DNA from: Fodinibacter sp963707895 | GTDB taxonomy: Bacteria > Actinomycetota > Actinomycetes > Actinomycetales > Dermatophilaceae | DNA: 64,000 nt | Assembly (NCBI GenBank): GCA_963707895.1 | Contig: CAVPRS010000010.1 | Coordinates: forward strand, 372,001 to 436,000 | Reading direction: 5' to 3' | Part shown: positions 25,578 to 34,480 of the stretch, piece after piece | How the letters are laid out: each line of letters starts with the position of its first letter | Position numbering within the stretch: position 1 is the stretch's first letter | The notes under the pieces: generated by a model | Told to the model about the DNA's origin: nothing | Seen by the model: only the letters and a program-made list of their open reading frames with translations | Database searches by the model: none | Position numbers and translations under genes: made by a program

Positions 25578-26021
25578 ATGACGATGAAGCCGACCGATCG
25601 TTCCTACGCCGTCGACCGCACCGAGGAGGAGTGGAAGTCCACCCTGTCGCCCGACGAGTACCAGGTGCTGCGCCGGGCGGGCACGGAGCGGCCCTACACG
25701 GGCGAGTACACCGACAGCAAGACCGAGGGCGTCTACGCCTGCCGCGCCTGCGGGGCCGAGCTGTTCACCTCGCAGACCAAGTTCGACAGCCACTGCGGGT
25801 GGCCGTCGTTCTTCTCGCCGCTGGCCGGCGAGTCGGTCGAGCTGCTCGAGGACCGTTCGCTGCCCGGCCGCCCGCGCACCGAGGTGCGCTGCGCGACCTG
25901 CGGCAGCCACCTCGGGCACGTCTTCGAGGGCGAGGGCTACGACACCCCCACGGACCAGCGCTTCTGCATCAACTCGATCAGCCTCACCCTGCGCCCCGTG
26001 GATGGCGCCCCGACCGCCTGA
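25578..26021 (+). CDS. msrB: Peptide-methionine (R)-S-oxide reductase
   Basis: 147 residues. It reduces R-methionine sulfoxide in proteins. Two zinc CxxC pairs (ACRACG and CATCG) flank HCGWPSFFSP, and the catalytic Cys lies in RFCINSISL at the end. No signal peptide, so cytosolic. ATG 25578 is followed two codons later by another ATG (25584); GGACATG overlaps the site and the first is used here. It ends 2 bases from the end of a converging gene. Confidence 0.93.
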   Translation: MTMKPTDRSYAVDRTEEEWKSTLSPDEYQVLRRAGTERPYTGEYTDSKTEGVYACRACGAELFTSQTKFDSHCGWPSFFSPLAGESVELLEDRSLPGRPRTEVRCATCGSHLGHVFEGEGYDTPTDQRFCINSISLTLRPVDGAPTA

Positions 26022-26023
26022 GG

Positions 26024-26596
26024 TCAGGGTCGCCAGGCCGGGTCGCGGCCGATGAAGCCGATCAGCCGGTCCTGCGCGCGCGCGTCGTCGGGCACCGGCA
26101 CCCGCGGACCGTACTGACCCGAGGTGCGCAGCAGCTCGTCGAGCGGCTCGATGCCGGCCACGAGCTCGGCGCAGTGGTCGGGATCGAGGGTGTCGTCCTG
26201 GCCGGTCGCCCGGGCGAGGTCCCACGTGTGCATGAACACGTCGGTCGTGTAGAACCGGTCGATCGCCTGGTCGAGGGGGAGGTCACCGGTGTGCACGTTC
26301 GTGAACGCCTTGCCGGGCGTTGCCGGGTCGTCGAGGAGCCCCTGCACGGCGTCGGCGTGACTGCGCCAGGCACCGGCCGGGTCGTCGTCGACCGAGGGCC
26401 CCTCGGCGAGCCGGATGCCGGTGCCGCCCTCGAGGAAGGCCGGGAACCACTCGACGAGGTGTCGCACCACGTCGCGGGCCTTCCACGCCTCCACCGGGGA
26501 CGGCGCGTCCCACTCCTGTGCGCCGAGGGTCAGCTCGGTGAACCGGCCGGCAACGGCTCGGTGCCTCGCCGGTGGGTCCTGCGGGATACCGGTCAC
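26024..26596 (-). CDS. TIGR03086-type DinB-like metal-binding protein
   Basis: 190 residues of the mycothiol-dependent/DinB-like fold: the first His in VVRHLVEWFPAFLEGG, then the pair VFMHTWDLARATG that supplies further metal ligands. Such proteins are mycothiol-dependent isomerases or transferases, or unassigned. GTG 26596 overlaps the stop of the AHSA1 gene (GTGA). It is the last gene of the ArsR-AHSA1-DinB operon, a common actinobacterial arrangement with no proven role. Confidence 0.75.
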   Translation of the reverse strand: MTGIPQDPPARHRAVAGRFTELTLGAQEWDAPSPVEAWKARDVVRHLVEWFPAFLEGGTGIRLAEGPSVDDDPAGAWRSHADAVQGLLDDPATPGKAFTNVHTGDLPLDQAIDRFYTTDVFMHTWDLARATGQDDTLDPDHCAELVAGIEPLDELLRTSGQYGPRVPVPDDARAQDRLIGFIGRDPAWRP

Positions 26597-27081
26597 AGCT
26601 CGCCGGCCTCGAGCAGGCGGTCGAGGGCGCCGTAGCCCTCCTCGACGCCGGTCTCCATGCCGCTGGCCAGCCAGCCGTCGCGGGCCTCGAAGGAGTCGCA
26701 CAGGCTCATCGCGTGCAGCCGGGTGTGCCCGTCGCCGAGGTCCTCGAAGACCAGCGTCTCGAGTGCCACGCTCTCGGGCATGCCCTCCCAGGTGAAGGTC
26801 TGCACGATCCGGTCGGTACCGACGGTGTGGAAGCAGCCCCGGAAGGCCGTCTCGAACTCCGTCCCGCGGGACGCGGTGTAGCGCCACGACCCTCCGTCGC
26901 GTGCGTCCCAGTACTCGATCTCGGTGCTGATGTCGTCGGGCCCGACCCAGCGGGCGAACAGCTCGGGGTCGGTGTGGGCCCGGAGCAGCTGCGCCGGGGT
27001 GGCCGCGAAGTCGCGGTAGATGTGGATCATCGGGACCTTCTCGTCGGCCTCGATCCGGGACTGGGTGCTCGTGGTGGTCAT
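26593..27081 (-). CDS. SRPBCC/AHSA1-domain protein
   Basis: 162 residues with the START-like AHSA1 fold: IYRDFAATPAQLLRAHTDPELFARWVGP, then YWDARDGGSWRYTA and QTFTWEGMPESVALETLVF. The domain binds hydrophobic ligands, and the family is routinely encoded behind an ArsR regulator as here. ATG 27081 overlaps the arsR stop (ATGA). Function beyond ligand binding is unknown. Confidence 0.82.
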   Translation of the reverse strand: MTTTSTQSRIEADEKVPMIHIYRDFAATPAQLLRAHTDPELFARWVGPDDISTEIEYWDARDGGSWRYTASRGTEFETAFRGCFHTVGTDRIVQTFTWEGMPESVALETLVFEDLGDGHTRLHAMSLCDSFEARDGWLASGMETGVEEGYGALDRLLEAGEL

Positions 27082-27491
27082 GATGCCTGTCCTTCCGTGT
27101 GCGAGTTCTGCTTCCTGGTGTCGTGCTGGTCGTGCTGGTCCTGCTGGTCGTGCTGCGGCAACGGGTCGCCGTGCTCGTCGAGCCCGGCGAGCACCGCGTC
27201 GAGGCGTGCGAAGCGCTCCTCGGCCCGGCCCTGGTACCGCTCGATCCACTTGGTCATGAGGTCGAACACCTCCGCCTCCAGGTGCACCGGGCGGCGCTGT
27301 GCCTCCCGGCTGCGGCTGACCAGGCCGGCGTCCTCGAGCACCTTGAGGTGCTTGGAGACGGCCTGGAGGGACACCTCGTAGGGCGCCGCGATCGCGTTGA
27401 CCGTGGCGTCGCCGACCGACAGCCGCGCGACGATGTCGCGCCGGGTCGGGTCGGCAAGTGCCGCGAACACCTTCGACAGCTGGTCGCTCAT
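27078..27491 (-). CDS. ArsR-family transcriptional regulator
   Basis: 137 residues. A winged helix spans 1-95 (VFAALADPTRRDIVARL, SLQAVSKHLKVLEDAGLV as the recognition helix) and lacks the metal-binding CxC of classical ArsR. The C-terminal tail is strikingly Gln/His/Asp-rich (PQHDQQDQHDQHDT), which could bind metal or be disordered. ATG 27491 has AGGAG 6 bases upstream; the ORF start at 27509 does not. Two identical operators surround its promoter, so it represses itself and the two genes behind it. Confidence 0.88.
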   Translation of the reverse strand: MSDQLSKVFAALADPTRRDIVARLSVGDATVNAIAAPYEVSLQAVSKHLKVLEDAGLVSRSREAQRRPVHLEAEVFDLMTKWIERYQGRAEERFARLDAVLAGLDEHGDPLPQHDQQDQHDQHDTRKQNSHTEGQAS

Positions 27492-27505
27492 GCCGTGCTC
27501 CTTGA

Positions 27506-27567
27506 TCAACCGAATGGTTGACTACGACGATAGGCACGGTCCCGACCGTTGTCAACCCTTTGGTTGA
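27506..27567 (-). promoter_or_regulatory. arsR promoter with two identical operators
   Basis: The minus-strand promoter is TTGACA (27550-27555), a 17-base spacer and TATCGT (27527-27532). Two copies of TCAACC-N4-GGTTGA flank it: 27506-27521, downstream of the transcription start, and 27552-27567, over the -35. Their centres are 46 bases apart. The arrangement suits repression by a dimeric ArsR at both sites. Confidence 0.75.
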
Positions 27568-27580
27568 CAACGCGTCGAGC

Positions 27581-28567
27581 TCACGGACGGGCGGCGGGCG
27601 CGAGCACCGCCCGCACGGCGTGCCACGCGGTGCGGGTGTCGTCGTCATCCGTGTGCGGCGCCCGCAGCACGCGCACGCACGACTCGACGTCGGCGAGGTC
27701 CCAGCGCAGCCGGTAGGCCTCGAGCAGGCGCGCGTCGAGGGCTCTCCCGGTGCGCGCGGCGTAGGAGCCGAGGGTGCCGGGGTCCTCCCCCGCCAGCATC
27801 CACAGGTCGCGCTCGCGCGGGGCGACCAGGCAGGTGTCCCAGTCGACCAGCACGACGCCGGTGGCCGTCAGCACCGTGTTGGCCCGGTGCGGCTCGCCGT
27901 GGGTGAGCACCCACGCCGCGGGGTCCACCTCGGCGACCAGGTCGCGGAAGCGCTCGACGAGCGCGGCCAGCGCGGCGCCTCGCTCCACGACGAGACGCCA
28001 CGCGTCGGGCCCGAACGGCCCGGAGTCCCACCGCTCACCCGGGTCGGCGAGCAGCGCCCGCAGCCCGGTGACCAGCGCGCTGCCGAGGTCGTCGGTGCCG
28101 GCGGCCTCACGGCATCCGTCGACCCCGTGCAGCGCGACGAGCCGGTCGAGCACGGCGTCGCGGTGGCCGGCGTCCTCGAACGGCCCCCACCCGAAGCTGC
28201 TCCCCTCGACGGCCGGATACACGGCCAGGGCGTACGCCTCACCGAGCCCGACGACGACCTCGCCCGCGCCGGTGCGGCGGGGCGCGACCACCCAGTCGAG
28301 ACCGCGGTCGCGCAGCGCCGCCGCGGTCGTCAGGGCCGCCCGCAGCCGCCCCAGTGTTGCCGGAACAGGCTCCTCGTCGGTGAGCCGGCGGGACCGCAGG
28401 TCGTCGGCGGTGGCGAACCATCGGCATCCGTCTGCCGTGGTGACCCACCAGTGGTGGCTGCCGAAGCCGACCGGTGCGTGCTCGAGCGCGGTGACGTCGA
28501 ACGCCCAGCCGAGCTCGAGGGCGGCCCGCACCTCGTCGTCGGCGAGGTCCTCGGGGCGCGTGAACAC
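27581..28567 (-). CDS. Aminoglycoside phosphotransferase (APH) family protein
   Basis: 328 residues with the APH/kinase-like fold. The catalytic loop is VLTHGEPHRANTVL at about 218-231, followed by VVLVDWDTCLVAPRERDL with the metal-binding Asp. The usual HGD is HGE here, a variant shared by spectinomycin-phosphotransferase-like proteins, so it may be active. Whether it phosphorylates an antibiotic or a metabolite is open. GTG 28567 lies 7 bases after TAGGGT (28575-28580) without a ribosome site: probably leaderless. Confidence 0.75.
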   Translation of the reverse strand: MFTRPEDLADDEVRAALELGWAFDVTALEHAPVGFGSHHWWVTTADGCRWFATADDLRSRRLTDEEPVPATLGRLRAALTTAAALRDRGLDWVVAPRRTGAGEVVVGLGEAYALAVYPAVEGSSFGWGPFEDAGHRDAVLDRLVALHGVDGCREAAGTDDLGSALVTGLRALLADPGERWDSGPFGPDAWRLVVERGAALAALVERFRDLVAEVDPAAWVLTHGEPHRANTVLTATGVVLVDWDTCLVAPRERDLWMLAGEDPGTLGSYAARTGRALDARLLEAYRLRWDLADVESCVRVLRAPHTDDDDTRTAWHAVRAVLAPAARP

Positions 28568-28591
28568 CCTCGCGACCCTACCGACGGCGGC

Positions 28592-29317
28592 TCAGCGCTG
28601 CCGGTGCACCAGGGTGCGCACCGGCACGCGCGGGCCGGTGTAGAACGGCACCTCCTCGCGCACGTGCATCCGTGCCCGCGACGCCCGCAGCTCGCGCATC
28701 AGGTCGACGATGCGGTGCAGCTCGTCGGCCTCGAAGGCGAGGATCCACTCGTAGTCGTTGAGCGCGAACGACGCGATCGTGTTGGCCCGCACGTCGGGGT
28801 AGTCGCGCGCCATCTTCCCGTGCTCGACGAGCATGTCGCGGCGCTCCTGGTCGTCGATGAGGTACCAGTCGTAGGACCGCACGAACGGGTAGACGCACAC
28901 GTAGCTGCGCGGCTCCTCGTCACTCAGGAAGGCCGGGATGTGGCTCTTGTTGAACTCCGCCGGGCGGTGCAGCGCGGCCACCGACCAGACCGGGTCGAGG
29001 TGCTCGCCGTAGGCCGTGCGCAGCAGCGCGTGGTAGGCCTCCTGCAGCGCCTCGATGGTCTCGGCGTGCCACCACACCATGATGTCGGCGTCGGCGCGCA
29101 GGCCGGCGACGTCGTAGGTTCCGCGCACCACGACGCCGCGCTCGGCCAGGTCCGTGAACAGCTCCTCGACCTCGCCCGCCAGGGCGTCGCGGTCCTCGTC
29201 GCCGAGCGGCTCGGCGACCGCGAACACCGACCACATCGCGTAGCGGATGGTGTCGTTGATCTCGCGGATCCGGGCGGCGCCGGGCTTGGCGGGAGTGGTG
29301 CGGGTGGGCTCGCTCAT
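28592..29317 (-). CDS. hemQ: Coproheme decarboxylase
   Basis: 241 residues of the chlorite-dismutase-like family; HemQ/ChdC converts iron-coproporphyrin to haem b with peroxide in the Gram-positive pathway. Catalytic Tyr143 is in VCVYPFVRSYDWY, and the axial His166 in VEHGKMARDYPDV. The AMWSVFAV opening and the lack of the chlorite-dismutase Arg context support HemQ. ATG 29317 overlaps the hemY stop (ATGA), as is common for these two genes in actinobacteria. Confidence 0.92.
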   Translation of the reverse strand: MSEPTRTTPAKPGAARIREINDTIRYAMWSVFAVAEPLGDEDRDALAGEVEELFTDLAERGVVVRGTYDVAGLRADADIMVWWHAETIEALQEAYHALLRTAYGEHLDPVWSVAALHRPAEFNKSHIPAFLSDEEPRSYVCVYPFVRSYDWYLIDDQERRDMLVEHGKMARDYPDVRANTIASFALNDYEWILAFEADELHRIVDLMRELRASRARMHVREEVPFYTGPRVPVRTLVHRQR

Positions 29318-30780
29318 GCGGTGGGATCTCCTGTGCGGGACGCGGTGCTGCTGAGGTGCTCGGTCAGGTGCCGCACGGTGGCGGCGGCGGCGGTCGTGGC
29401 GGACGCGACGACGGCGGGGATGCCGACGCCGTCGTAGACCGCGCCCGCCACCTCGACGCCGGGCAGTCGGGCGACGTCGGCCCGGATTGAGGCGACCCGG
29501 TCGACGTGGCCGACGGCGTACTGCGGCAGCCCGCCGCCCCAGCGCTGCACGTGCGCGTCGACGACGCGGGGCAGCGCGTGGCCCAGCGCCTCGCCGACCT
29601 CGGCGACCGCGACGGCCACGAGGTCGGCGTCGTCGCGCTGCAGGTCGGCCTCCTCGCGGGCCCGGCCGAACGAGGCGCGCAGGTGCGCGAGGTCGCCGGA
29701 GAGCTCACCGGTCCAGGCCCACTTGCGGAAGCTGAAGGTGCTCGCCTTGATGGCGCGTCCCTCGACCGGCGGCACGAGGAAGCCCGACCCCGGCAGGTGC
29801 TCGAGCCCGACCTTCTCGACCGCGAGCGTCACAACGGCGCTGGATGCCGTCTCGACGCCCCCCAGCGCGGCCGCAGCGGTGGGGGCGTGCGGGGCCAACA
29901 GGCGGGCGGCCGGGGCAGCGGGTAGGCACACGATGACGGCATCGGCCTGGACCACCTGCGGGTCGGCGGCCGAGCCGACGACCAGGCGCCAGCCCTGCGC
30001 GGTGCGCGAGAGCTCGCGGACGACGGCCCCGGTGCGCAGGGTCGCGCCGAGGCGGGCCGCCTCGCGGGCGACGAGCTCGGGCAGTCGTCCCACTCCTCCA
30101 CGCAACCCGGCGAAGGGCGGCCTCGGGGCCTCGGGGCCACCGACCCCGGATGCAGGTATCGCACCAGGGGCCGCGACGAGGCTCTCGCCGCGGGTCGCGC
30201 GCTGCCAGAGCACCGGCATCGTCGCCTGCAGCGACAGCCGGGCGGCGTGCCCGGCGTAGACCCCACCGAGCAGCGGCTCGACGAGCCGGTCGACGACGGC
30301 GGCGCCGAGCCGGGTGCCGACGTAGTCGGCGACGGACACGTCGCTCGTGAGCACCCCACCGGGCCAAGGCTGTTCGTGCCGCAGCCGCTCGACCTCGTCA
30401 TCGGTGAGGATGCCGCGCGCCGACTCCGGGTCGCTGGGCACGCCCATCAGGGTCGCCCGGGGCAGTGGGCGCAGCGCACCCCGCGACCAGACCGACGCCG
30501 AGGTCGTGGCCGGCGCCACGACCTCGTCTCCGCCTCCCACGCGGTGGGCGAGGTCGACCCCCTCCGGGCGCACCGCCAGCATCGACTCGGCGCCGACGTC
30601 GACGAGGTGCCCTCCCACGGCCTCGCGGCGGAGCTTGCCCCCCAGCCGATCGCTGCCCTCGAGCACCGTGACGGCCGCAGTCGGCAGCGCGTCGAGCACC
30701 CCGAGCGCGGCAGTGAGGCCGGCGATCCCGCCACCCACGACGACGACCCGGGGCCGGGTTGTCACGGCCGGGACGGACAT
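29314..30780 (-). CDS. hemY: Coproporphyrinogen III oxidase (oxygen-dependent, HemY/CgoX)
   Basis: 488 residues. A flavoprotein that oxidises coproporphyrinogen III to coproporphyrin III before iron insertion. The FAD dinucleotide motif is VVVVGGGIAGLTAALG at 11-26, followed by VLEGSDRLGGKLR; FAGLRGGVGRLPELV and the C-terminal AGAVYDGVGIPAVVASA close the FAD site. ATG 30780 was chosen because homology begins there; longer frames lack it. It is coupled to hemQ. hemE lies about 2.6 kb upstream, separated by three inserted genes. Confidence 0.9.
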   Translation of the reverse strand: MSVPAVTTRPRVVVVGGGIAGLTAALGVLDALPTAAVTVLEGSDRLGGKLRREAVGGHLVDVGAESMLAVRPEGVDLAHRVGGGDEVVAPATTSASVWSRGALRPLPRATLMGVPSDPESARGILTDDEVERLRHEQPWPGGVLTSDVSVADYVGTRLGAAVVDRLVEPLLGGVYAGHAARLSLQATMPVLWQRATRGESLVAAPGAIPASGVGGPEAPRPPFAGLRGGVGRLPELVAREAARLGATLRTGAVVRELSRTAQGWRLVVGSAADPQVVQADAVIVCLPAAPAARLLAPHAPTAAAALGGVETASSAVVTLAVEKVGLEHLPGSGFLVPPVEGRAIKASTFSFRKWAWTGELSGDLAHLRASFGRAREEADLQRDDADLVAVAVAEVGEALGHALPRVVDAHVQRWGGGLPQYAVGHVDRVASIRADVARLPGVEVAGAVYDGVGIPAVVASATTAAAATVRHLTEHLSSTASRTGDPTA

Positions 30781-30953
30781 GACGTCAAGCCTCTCACGCG
30801 GGTCAGGAGCGCCCGAGCGCGCCCCGGAGGCACCGGTCCGACCCGACGACCCCGTGGCCGGGCGGCACCCGTGACCGGATCGAGACCCGTCACCGGGAAC
30901 CAACTCGACGGGCCGGGCGCCACAGCCGCAGCACCCACGACGAAGGAGTCATC

Positions 30954-31934
30954 ATGCGCACACCGGCCCGTCCCGCCCGCAGGCTCACCTCGGCGGCCGC
31001 CGCCCTCGCGATCGGCACGGGCCTGGTGGCCCTGGCCGGGTGCAGTGCCGGCTCCTCCGACGACTCCGGCGCCGCCGACAGCGCGGCCGTCGGCACCGGG
31101 TCGGAACCGGCGACCGGCGAGCAGTCCCACGGGGGGGACATGGCGGTGAAGTCCGACGGCTCCGCCGCCTCCGCCGCCTCCGCCGCCAAGGCCGCCGCCG
31201 TGGCGCCGGCGGTCTACGACCGCAAGCTGGCCCGTCGGGCCGACATCTCGGTCACGGTCCCCGACGTCGACGCCGCCGCCGCCAAGGTGCGCGTGATCGC
31301 GGCATCCGCGAAGGGACTGGTGGTGGCAGAGGCGATCTCGAGCGAGCCCGACGACCCGGCGCTGGGCGGGTTCAGCACCATCACGATCTCGGTTCCCACC
31401 GACGAGCTCGACGCCACGCTCGACCGGCTGGCCGAGCTCGGCAAGGTGCACTCGCGCAACGCGAGCACCGACGACGTCACCGCGCAGTACGTCGACACCG
31501 AGTCGCGGGTGAGGACGATGCAGGCCAGCGTCGCGCGGGTGCGGGCCCTGATGAGCCAGGCCACCAAGCTCTCCGAGATCGTCGCGCTGGAGGGCGAGCT
31601 CACCCGCCGCCAGGCCGACCTCGAGGCAACCGAGACCCAGCTCGCGGCCCTCGACGACGCCGTGGCGCTGGCCCCGGTGGAGGTGCGCCTCAGCACCGAC
31701 GAGAAGGTGCTCGAGAAGAAGGACGACGACACCGGCTTCCTCGCCGGGCTCACCGCGGGCTGGACCGCGTTCACCGGGTCGGTGACCGTGCTCCTCACCG
31801 CGATCGGCGCCGTGCTCCCGTTCGCCGTCGTCGCCGCGCTGGTGCTGGTGCCCCTGGTCGTCTGGCTGCGGCGTCGCACCTCGTCGACCTCCCTGCCGGC
31901 GCAGGCCGCCGTGCAGCCCCCTCCCGCCGCCTGA
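30954..31934 (+). CDS. DUF4349 lipoprotein
   Basis: 326 residues with a lipoprotein signal (lipobox LAGC, Cys30) and a Ser/Ala linker that includes an SAASAASAAK repeat. The DUF4349 core contains a coiled-coil region (RVRTMQASVARVRALMSQAT ... LEGELTRRQADLEATETQ) followed by a C-terminal membrane helix and an RRR stop. It is therefore anchored at both ends, with the core outside. The function is unknown; DUF4349 proteins are cell-envelope components. ATG follows AAGGAG. Divergent from hemY, and it splits the hem genes. Confidence 0.87.
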   Translation: MRTPARPARRLTSAAAALAIGTGLVALAGCSAGSSDDSGAADSAAVGTGSEPATGEQSHGGDMAVKSDGSAASAASAAKAAAVAPAVYDRKLARRADISVTVPDVDAAAAKVRVIAASAKGLVVAEAISSEPDDPALGGFSTITISVPTDELDATLDRLAELGKVHSRNASTDDVTAQYVDTESRVRTMQASVARVRALMSQATKLSEIVALEGELTRRQADLEATETQLAALDDAVALAPVEVRLSTDEKVLEKKDDDTGFLAGLTAGWTAFTGSVTVLLTAIGAVLPFAVVAALVLVPLVVWLRRRTSSTSLPAQAAVQPPPAA

Positions 31935-31939
31935 GCGGG

Positions 31940-32764
31940 TCAGTCGCGGGCCGCGACCCAGTCGAGGAGGAGCCGGAGGAAGTACGCCGGCTCCTCCATC
32001 GACGGGAGGTGGGCGGTGTCGGGCCGGTCGACCCGGCGCACCTGCGCCGCACCGGACTCCAGCCGATCGGCGGCGAGGTGCACGATGTCGAGGTCGTGGC
32101 CACCGACCACCATGAGGACGGGCGGGTGCAGCTGCGCGTACCGCTCGGTGGCCGGGGGCTCGAGCTCGACCTCGTCGAGGTCGAGCCCGAGGTCGTCCCA
32201 GGCGGTGCCGATCTCGAAGGCCCGGCGCTGCATCTCGCGCACGGATGCCGTGACCACCTCGTCGACGTCGCCTCGGTCACGCCCGTCCCCCACGACCCAG
32301 GCGTCGAGGTTGGCCTCGACCGCGGCGTCGAGGTCGCCGCGCGCCATGGCCTCGTTCTCCGCCGCCGCGAACGCGGCGAAGGCGGGCGTGCGCTCGGTGA
32401 ACAGGCTGCCGCCGGGCGGCGCGAGGAGGAGCGAACGCACCAGGTCGGGTCGGGTCAGGGCGACCTCGACGGCCACACCCGCACCGAACGAGGACGCGAC
32501 GAGGTGGCAGTCGGTGACGCCGAGGTGCTCGAGGGTGTCGAGCACGTCGGTCACCGGGTCGAGCGCACCGGTGGGCGGCCGGTCCGACCCCCCGAAGCCG
32601 CGCAGGTCCAGGCGCACGGCGTCGCGGGAGCCGGTCAGCCCCGCCCACTGCGGGTCCCACATCCGGCGGTCGGCGACGCCCGCGTGCACCAGCACGACGG
32701 GGGTGCGGCCCGGCTCGCCGTCGCGGTCGTAGGCGATGCCGGTGGGGGTGTGCGACGAGGTCAC
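31940..32764 (-). CDS. Alpha/beta hydrolase
   Basis: 274 residues with the full fold: VVLVHAGVADRRMWDPQ (oxyanion region), nucleophile elbow HLVASSFGAGVAVE (Ser in SSFG), acid in MVVGGHDLDIV and His in DTAHLPSMEEP. The HAG in place of HG and the esterase-like size suggest a small-molecule hydrolase; the substrate is unknown. GTG 32764 has AGGAG 4 bases upstream. It ends 5 bases from the end of the converging DUF4349 gene. Confidence 0.85.
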   Translation of the reverse strand: MTSSHTPTGIAYDRDGEPGRTPVVLVHAGVADRRMWDPQWAGLTGSRDAVRLDLRGFGGSDRPPTGALDPVTDVLDTLEHLGVTDCHLVASSFGAGVAVEVALTRPDLVRSLLLAPPGGSLFTERTPAFAAFAAAENEAMARGDLDAAVEANLDAWVVGDGRDRGDVDEVVTASVREMQRRAFEIGTAWDDLGLDLDEVELEPPATERYAQLHPPVLMVVGGHDLDIVHLAADRLESGAAQVRRVDRPDTAHLPSMEEPAYFLRLLLDWVAARD

Positions 32765-32835
32765 TGGTCTCCTGGCGGGCGGGATCGGGGTGGTCCCCTC
32801 CAGTCAACGCGGCCGGGTCGCGCCACGGCAAGCGG

Positions 32836-33348
32836 TTAAGCGCCGCTGGGCCGCTCGAGCAGCCACTCGACCTCGCCGTCGAGGAGCCGCTCGGTGGGCG
32901 CGAGGCCGAGCGCGCCGGCCACCCGCTGGGACGCGGCGTGGTCGGGGTGCACGTGGGCGACGACGCGGGTGACCTCGGGCCACGTCAGCAGCTCCCCGAG
33001 CACGAGGCCCGCGGCCTCGCGGGCGATGCCGCGGCCCTGCCACGGGGTACCGACGACCCAGGCCAGCTCGGCCGTGTGGTCGCCGGCCACCGTGGCCTGG
33101 ACGTAGCCCACCGCCGGGCCGGTGTCGCCGAGCCGCACGACCCAGTTGTGCCACTCCTCCGTCGGGTCCGCCGAGCCGGCGACCTGGCGCGCATACCGCT
33201 GCTCGAGGGCGGCGCGACTCAGCGGGGACCCGCCCGTGAACGTGTACAGGGCGGCGTCGGAGAGCACCGTGGCCATCTCGGCGGCGTGCTCGACCCGCAG
33301 CGGCTCGAGCACGAGCCGGCCGTCACGCAGCGACGGCGTCGAGCTCAC
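32836..33348 (-). CDS. GNAT-family N-acetyltransferase
   Basis: 170 residues. It begins RLVLEPLRVEHAAEMATVL, typical of RimJ/RimL-like GNATs. The acetyl-CoA loop is WVVGTPWQGRGIAREAAGLV near 95-114, and VVAHVHPDHAASQRVAGALG is the last helix-strand pair. The substrate is unknown. GTG 33348 overlaps the hemE stop as GTGA, so it is translated from the hemE transcript. Confidence 0.85.
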   Translation of the reverse strand: MSSTPSLRDGRLVLEPLRVEHAAEMATVLSDAALYTFTGGSPLSRAALEQRYARQVAGSADPTEEWHNWVVRLGDTGPAVGYVQATVAGDHTAELAWVVGTPWQGRGIAREAAGLVLGELLTWPEVTRVVAHVHPDHAASQRVAGALGLAPTERLLDGEVEWLLERPSGA

Positions 33349-34421
33349 CGCGCGGACACCTCGTGCACCAGCTCGACGACGCGGGTCAGCACGTCGGGGT
33401 CGGTGTCGGGCAGCACGCCGTGGCCGAGGTTGAACAGGTGGCCGGGGGCGGCACGGCCCTCCTCGACGATCGCGCGCACCCGGCGCTCGAGCGGCTCCCA
33501 CGGCGCGAAGAGGAGGGCAGGGTCGAGGTTGCCCTGCACGGCATACCGGCCGCCGAGTCGGGACAGCGCGTCGGTGAGGGAGACCCGGTAGTCGACGCCG
33601 ACGACCTCGGCACCGGCCTCGCCCATCAGCGCGAGCAGCTCACCGGTGCCGACGCCGAAGTGGATGCGCGGCACGTCGAGGTCGGCGACCGCAGCCAGGG
33701 CCGCGGCCGAGTGCGGCTGGACGGATGCCGTGTAGTCGGCCCGGCTCAGCACGCCGGCCCACGAGTCGAAGAGCTGCACGACCGACGCGCCGGCCTCGGC
33801 CTGCACGCGCAGGAAGGCACCGGAGACCTGGGCCAGCTGGGCGCACAGGTCGTGCCACAGCTGCGGGTCGCCGTGCATGAGCGCCTTGGTGTGCTCGTGG
33901 TTCCTCGAGGGCCCGCCCTCGACGAGGTAGGACGCCAGGGTGAACGGCGCCCCTGCGAAGCCGATGAGCGGGGTCGCGCCGAGCTCGGCGGTGAGCAGGC
34001 GCACCGACTCGGTGATGTCGGGGACGTCGTCGGGGGTGAGGTCGCGCAGCTGGGCGAGGTCGGCGCGCGAGCGGATCGGGTGCGCGACCACGGGACCCAC
34101 TCCGGGCACGATGTCGAGGTCGACACCGATGGCCGACAGGGGCACCACGATGTCGGAGAAGAAGATCGCGGCGTCGACACCGTGGCGGCGCACCGGCTGC
34201 AGGGTGATCTCGGTGACCAGGTCGGGGCGGCGGCACGACTCGAGCATCCCGACGCCCTCGCGCACCGCGCGGTACTCGGGCAGCGACCGCCCGGCCTGGC
34301 GCATGAACCACACCGGGGTGTGCGGCACCGGCTGCCTGCGGGCTGCGCGCACGAGGGCCGAGTCGGCGGTGGTGACGCGCGCGGCATCCCCGGGGGTGGT
34401 GGCGGTGTCAGGGGTGGTCAC
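33345..34421 (-). CDS. hemE: Uroporphyrinogen decarboxylase
   Basis: 358 residues. It decarboxylates uroporphyrinogen III to coproporphyrinogen III. The signature PVWFMRQAGRSLPEYRAVR is at about 36-54, FFSDIVVPL supplies the active-site Asp, and IGFAGAPFTLASYLVEG and GNLDPALLFAPW are conserved. GTG 34421 is preceded by GGAGG at 10 bases; the far longer ORF upstream is antisense to other genes. It feeds hemY and hemQ in this window. Confidence 0.93.
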   Translation of the reverse strand: MTTPDTATTPGDAARVTTADSALVRAARRQPVPHTPVWFMRQAGRSLPEYRAVREGVGMLESCRRPDLVTEITLQPVRRHGVDAAIFFSDIVVPLSAIGVDLDIVPGVGPVVAHPIRSRADLAQLRDLTPDDVPDITESVRLLTAELGATPLIGFAGAPFTLASYLVEGGPSRNHEHTKALMHGDPQLWHDLCAQLAQVSGAFLRVQAEAGASVVQLFDSWAGVLSRADYTASVQPHSAAALAAVADLDVPRIHFGVGTGELLALMGEAGAEVVGVDYRVSLTDALSRLGGRYAVQGNLDPALLFAPWEPLERRVRAIVEEGRAAPGHLFNLGHGVLPDTDPDVLTRVVELVHEVSAR

Positions 34422-34480
34422 GACGCGACATCCTCCCACTGGTGCCGGTGCCCACCGAGCCGGTGTCGAGGGTGGAGACC

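Noticed and set aside
27581..28567. Antibiotic resistance gene
   Set aside because: It has an APH fold, but no resistance context or mobile element, and the substrate cannot be told; kept as a family member only.
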